Shown here: one piece after another, positions 4,233 to 5,498 of the stretch
Layout of the letters: the number at the start of each line of letters is the position of its first letter
Position numbering within the stretch: the first letter of the stretch is position 1
Origin: Deltaproteobacteria bacterium
Lineage (GTDB): Bacteria > Desulfobacterota > Desulfuromonadia > Geobacterales > Pseudopelobacteraceae
Assembly: GCA_016219145.1 (NCBI GenBank)
Contig: JACRCG010000176.1
Span: 1-5,498 of the forward strand
Length of the DNA: 5,498 bases
Direction of reading: 5' to 3'
Translations under genes and position numbers: made by a program
The notes under the pieces: model-generated
The model's database searches: none
Told to the model about the DNA's origin: nothing
What the model saw: the letters and a program-made list of their open reading frames with translations, nothing else

Positions 4233-5498
4233 ATGACTCTTGCTGAGCTGCTTGAAAAGATGAGCGATTTTGATCTGAGCGGTAGCGCTTCAGTCAACAT
4301 CACCTCCCTGACCTGTGATTCACGCAAGGTGCAGCCCGGCTCCCTGTTTTTCGCGCTGCCTGGCGCTTCAAGCGACGGGCACCGCTTTATAGACCGGGCC
4401 TTGGCCGCCGGTGCTGCGGCAATCGTGCTTGAAGATACCGCCTATGCGCCCGGTAGCGCCACATGGATCAGGGTAGCCGATGCACGTGCCTTCATGGGAC
4501 GCATGGCGGCGACCTTTAATGGCGATCCGACCGCCTGCCTCCCGCTGGTGGGCATAACCGGCACCAACGGCAAAACGACCACAACTTATCTGATCGAGTC
4601 GATCATGGCTGCCGCCGGCCGGCCGGCTGCAGTACTCGGCACGATCAGTTACCGCTTCGGCGGAACGATCATAGAGGCATCCCACACCACACCCGAATCA
4701 ACAGAGCTACAGACGGCCTTCAGGCAGCTCAAGGAGGCCGGAGCCCAGGGGTATGTAATGGAGGTGTCTTCTCACGCTCTGGAGCAGAAAAGGGTTGAAA
4801 GCTGCCATTTCGATGTCGGCATATTCAGTAACCTGACACGCGACCATCTGGATTATCACGGCAGCATGAAATCCTATCTTGAGGCCAAGCTCAGGCTGTT
4901 TTCGGAGCTGCTCCGCCCCTCGCAGCTGAAACCGGTGCGCCATGCCGTGATCAACATGGACGATCAGTATGGGCCTGTCATAGCCAGACAGTGCGCATGT
5001 CCTGTGATCAGCTTTGGAATCAAGGGAAACTGCAATGTGCGGCCGGTAAACGTAAGTTCGTCTGTTGACGGTATCCGCGGCACACTGGTGACTCCCGAAG
5101 GGGATCTTGACTTTGCCTCGCGCCTGACGGGGCGTTTCAACCTTTCCAACATTCTGGCAGCGGCCGCTGCCGGAGTGGCCCTCAAGCTGCCGCTGGAGTC
5201 CATCAGCCGGGGAATCAACGATCTTGCAAATGTTCCGGGCCGCATGGAACGGGTGGAAAACCGACTGGGGGTGACTTGTCTGGTGGATTACGCCCACACC
5301 GGCGACGCCCTTGAAAATGTGCTTACCACACTACAGGAGATCGCAACCGGGCGGATCATCACCGTCTTCGGCTGTGGAGGGGACCGCGACAACGGCAAAC
5401 GACCGATCATGGGGAAAATTGCTGCCGCAATGTCGGATCTGGCCATCGTGACCTCCGACAATCCCCGTACGGAAGAGCCGTTCAGCATACTGGAGCAG
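4233..5498 (+). CDS. murE: UDP-MurNAc-L-Ala-D-Glu:meso-diaminopimelate ligase MurE (3'-truncated by window)
   Basis: MurE is the cytoplasmic ATP-dependent ligase that adds the third amino acid to the peptidoglycan precursor. The frame is open from ATG 4233 to the window end, giving 422 codons of a family usually near 490-510. The N-terminal substrate domain shows CDSR (28-31). The Mur ligase central domain shows the P-loop GTNGKTTT (110-117), SHTTPE (150-155), MEVSSHA (176-182), SNLTRDHLDYHG (199-210) and the presumed carbamylated Lys219 in YLEAKLRLF. The C-terminal domain shows GRMERV, DYAHTGD (352-358; many homologues have TPD), GCGGDRD (380-386) and DNPR (409-412). DNPR is the motif associated with meso-diaminopimelate rather than lysine specificity. 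GGAG (4223-4226) lies 6 nt before the ATG. The gene follows ftsI after a 56-nt gap with a possible attenuator. Only the last part of the C-terminal domain is missing, because of the window edge; I see no disruption. Confidence 0.95.
   Translation, partial: MTLAELLEKMSDFDLSGSASVNITSLTCDSRKVQPGSLFFALPGASSDGHRFIDRALAAGAAAIVLEDTAYAPGSATWIRVADARAFMGRMAATFNGDPTACLPLVGITGTNGKTTTTYLIESIMAAAGRPAAVLGTISYRFGGTIIEASHTTPESTELQTAFRQLKEAGAQGYVMEVSSHALEQKRVESCHFDVGIFSNLTRDHLDYHGSMKSYLEAKLRLFSELLRPSQLKPVRHAVINMDDQYGPVIARQCACPVISFGIKGNCNVRPVNVSSSVDGIRGTLVTPEGDLDFASRLTGRFNLSNILAAAAAGVALKLPLESISRGINDLANVPGRMERVENRLGVTCLVDYAHTGDALENVLTTLQEIATGRIITVFGCGGDRDNGKRPIMGKIAAAMSDLAIVTSDNPRTEEPFSILEQ

Noticed and set aside
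5251..5258. Another GTGGAAAA box inside murE
   Set aside because: It is a single copy with no phased partners, in the middle of coding sequence, as expected by chance.
4707..5297. 196-codon minus-strand open frame antisense to murE
   Set aside because: The opposite strand carries many conserved MurE motifs in frame; the antisense product resembles no family I know.
1..5498. A previously undescribed multi-gene system
   Set aside because: All complete genes are standard dcw-cluster members with intact motifs. There are no CRISPR repeats, transposases, integrases, tRNAs or toxin-antitoxin pairs in view.

Overview
The window holds the 5' part of a division and cell wall (dcw) cluster, in the canonical order mraZ - rsmH - ftsL - ftsI - murE, all on the + strand. 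At the extreme left is the start of a divergent minus-strand gene, cut by the window edge. The organism looks like a Gram-negative, moderately GC-rich bacterium. MurE carries the DNPR motif of meso-diaminopimelate-adding enzymes, and FtsI is a class B PBP with one C-terminal PASTA domain. The FtsL/FtsI style resembles Geobacter-type Desulfuromonadota. That placement is inference from protein style and was not tested by a search.

Layout. Bases 1-64 encode the first 21 codons of an unidentified minus-strand gene, with its own Shine-Dalgarno and a promoter overlapped by a perfect 17-bp palindrome (97-113). I see nothing convincing between about 114 and 250. A good sigma70-type promoter (264-292) then precedes mraZ. 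It is followed by three direct repeats with an exact 10-bp period (303-330), which look like MraZ operator boxes. mraZ (350-826) and rsmH (GTG start at 826) share one base. The 109-bp rsmH-ftsL gap is almost filled by a long imperfect palindrome whose right arm is a canonical G-quadruplex motif. It ends just before a strong Shine-Dalgarno for ftsL. ftsL (1871-2212) and ftsI (2209-4176) overlap at ATGA. The 56-bp ftsI-murE gap holds a perfect 8-bp GC hairpin followed by T-runs, a possible intrinsic terminator or attenuator. murE (4233 to the window end) is open at its 3' end, 422 codons in.

How the genes work together. MraZ is the cluster's transcriptional regulator. RsmH methylates 16S rRNA. 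FtsL is a structural divisome protein that, with its partners, positions and activates FtsI, the septal transpeptidase. MurE makes the UDP-MurNAc-tripeptide needed for the peptidoglycan precursor. The protein content is ordinary; I found no new multi-gene system. The interest lies in the non-coding DNA: the phased repeats, the divergent operator, the palindrome/G4 element and the internal hairpin, each placed where it could adjust the relative output of the genes.
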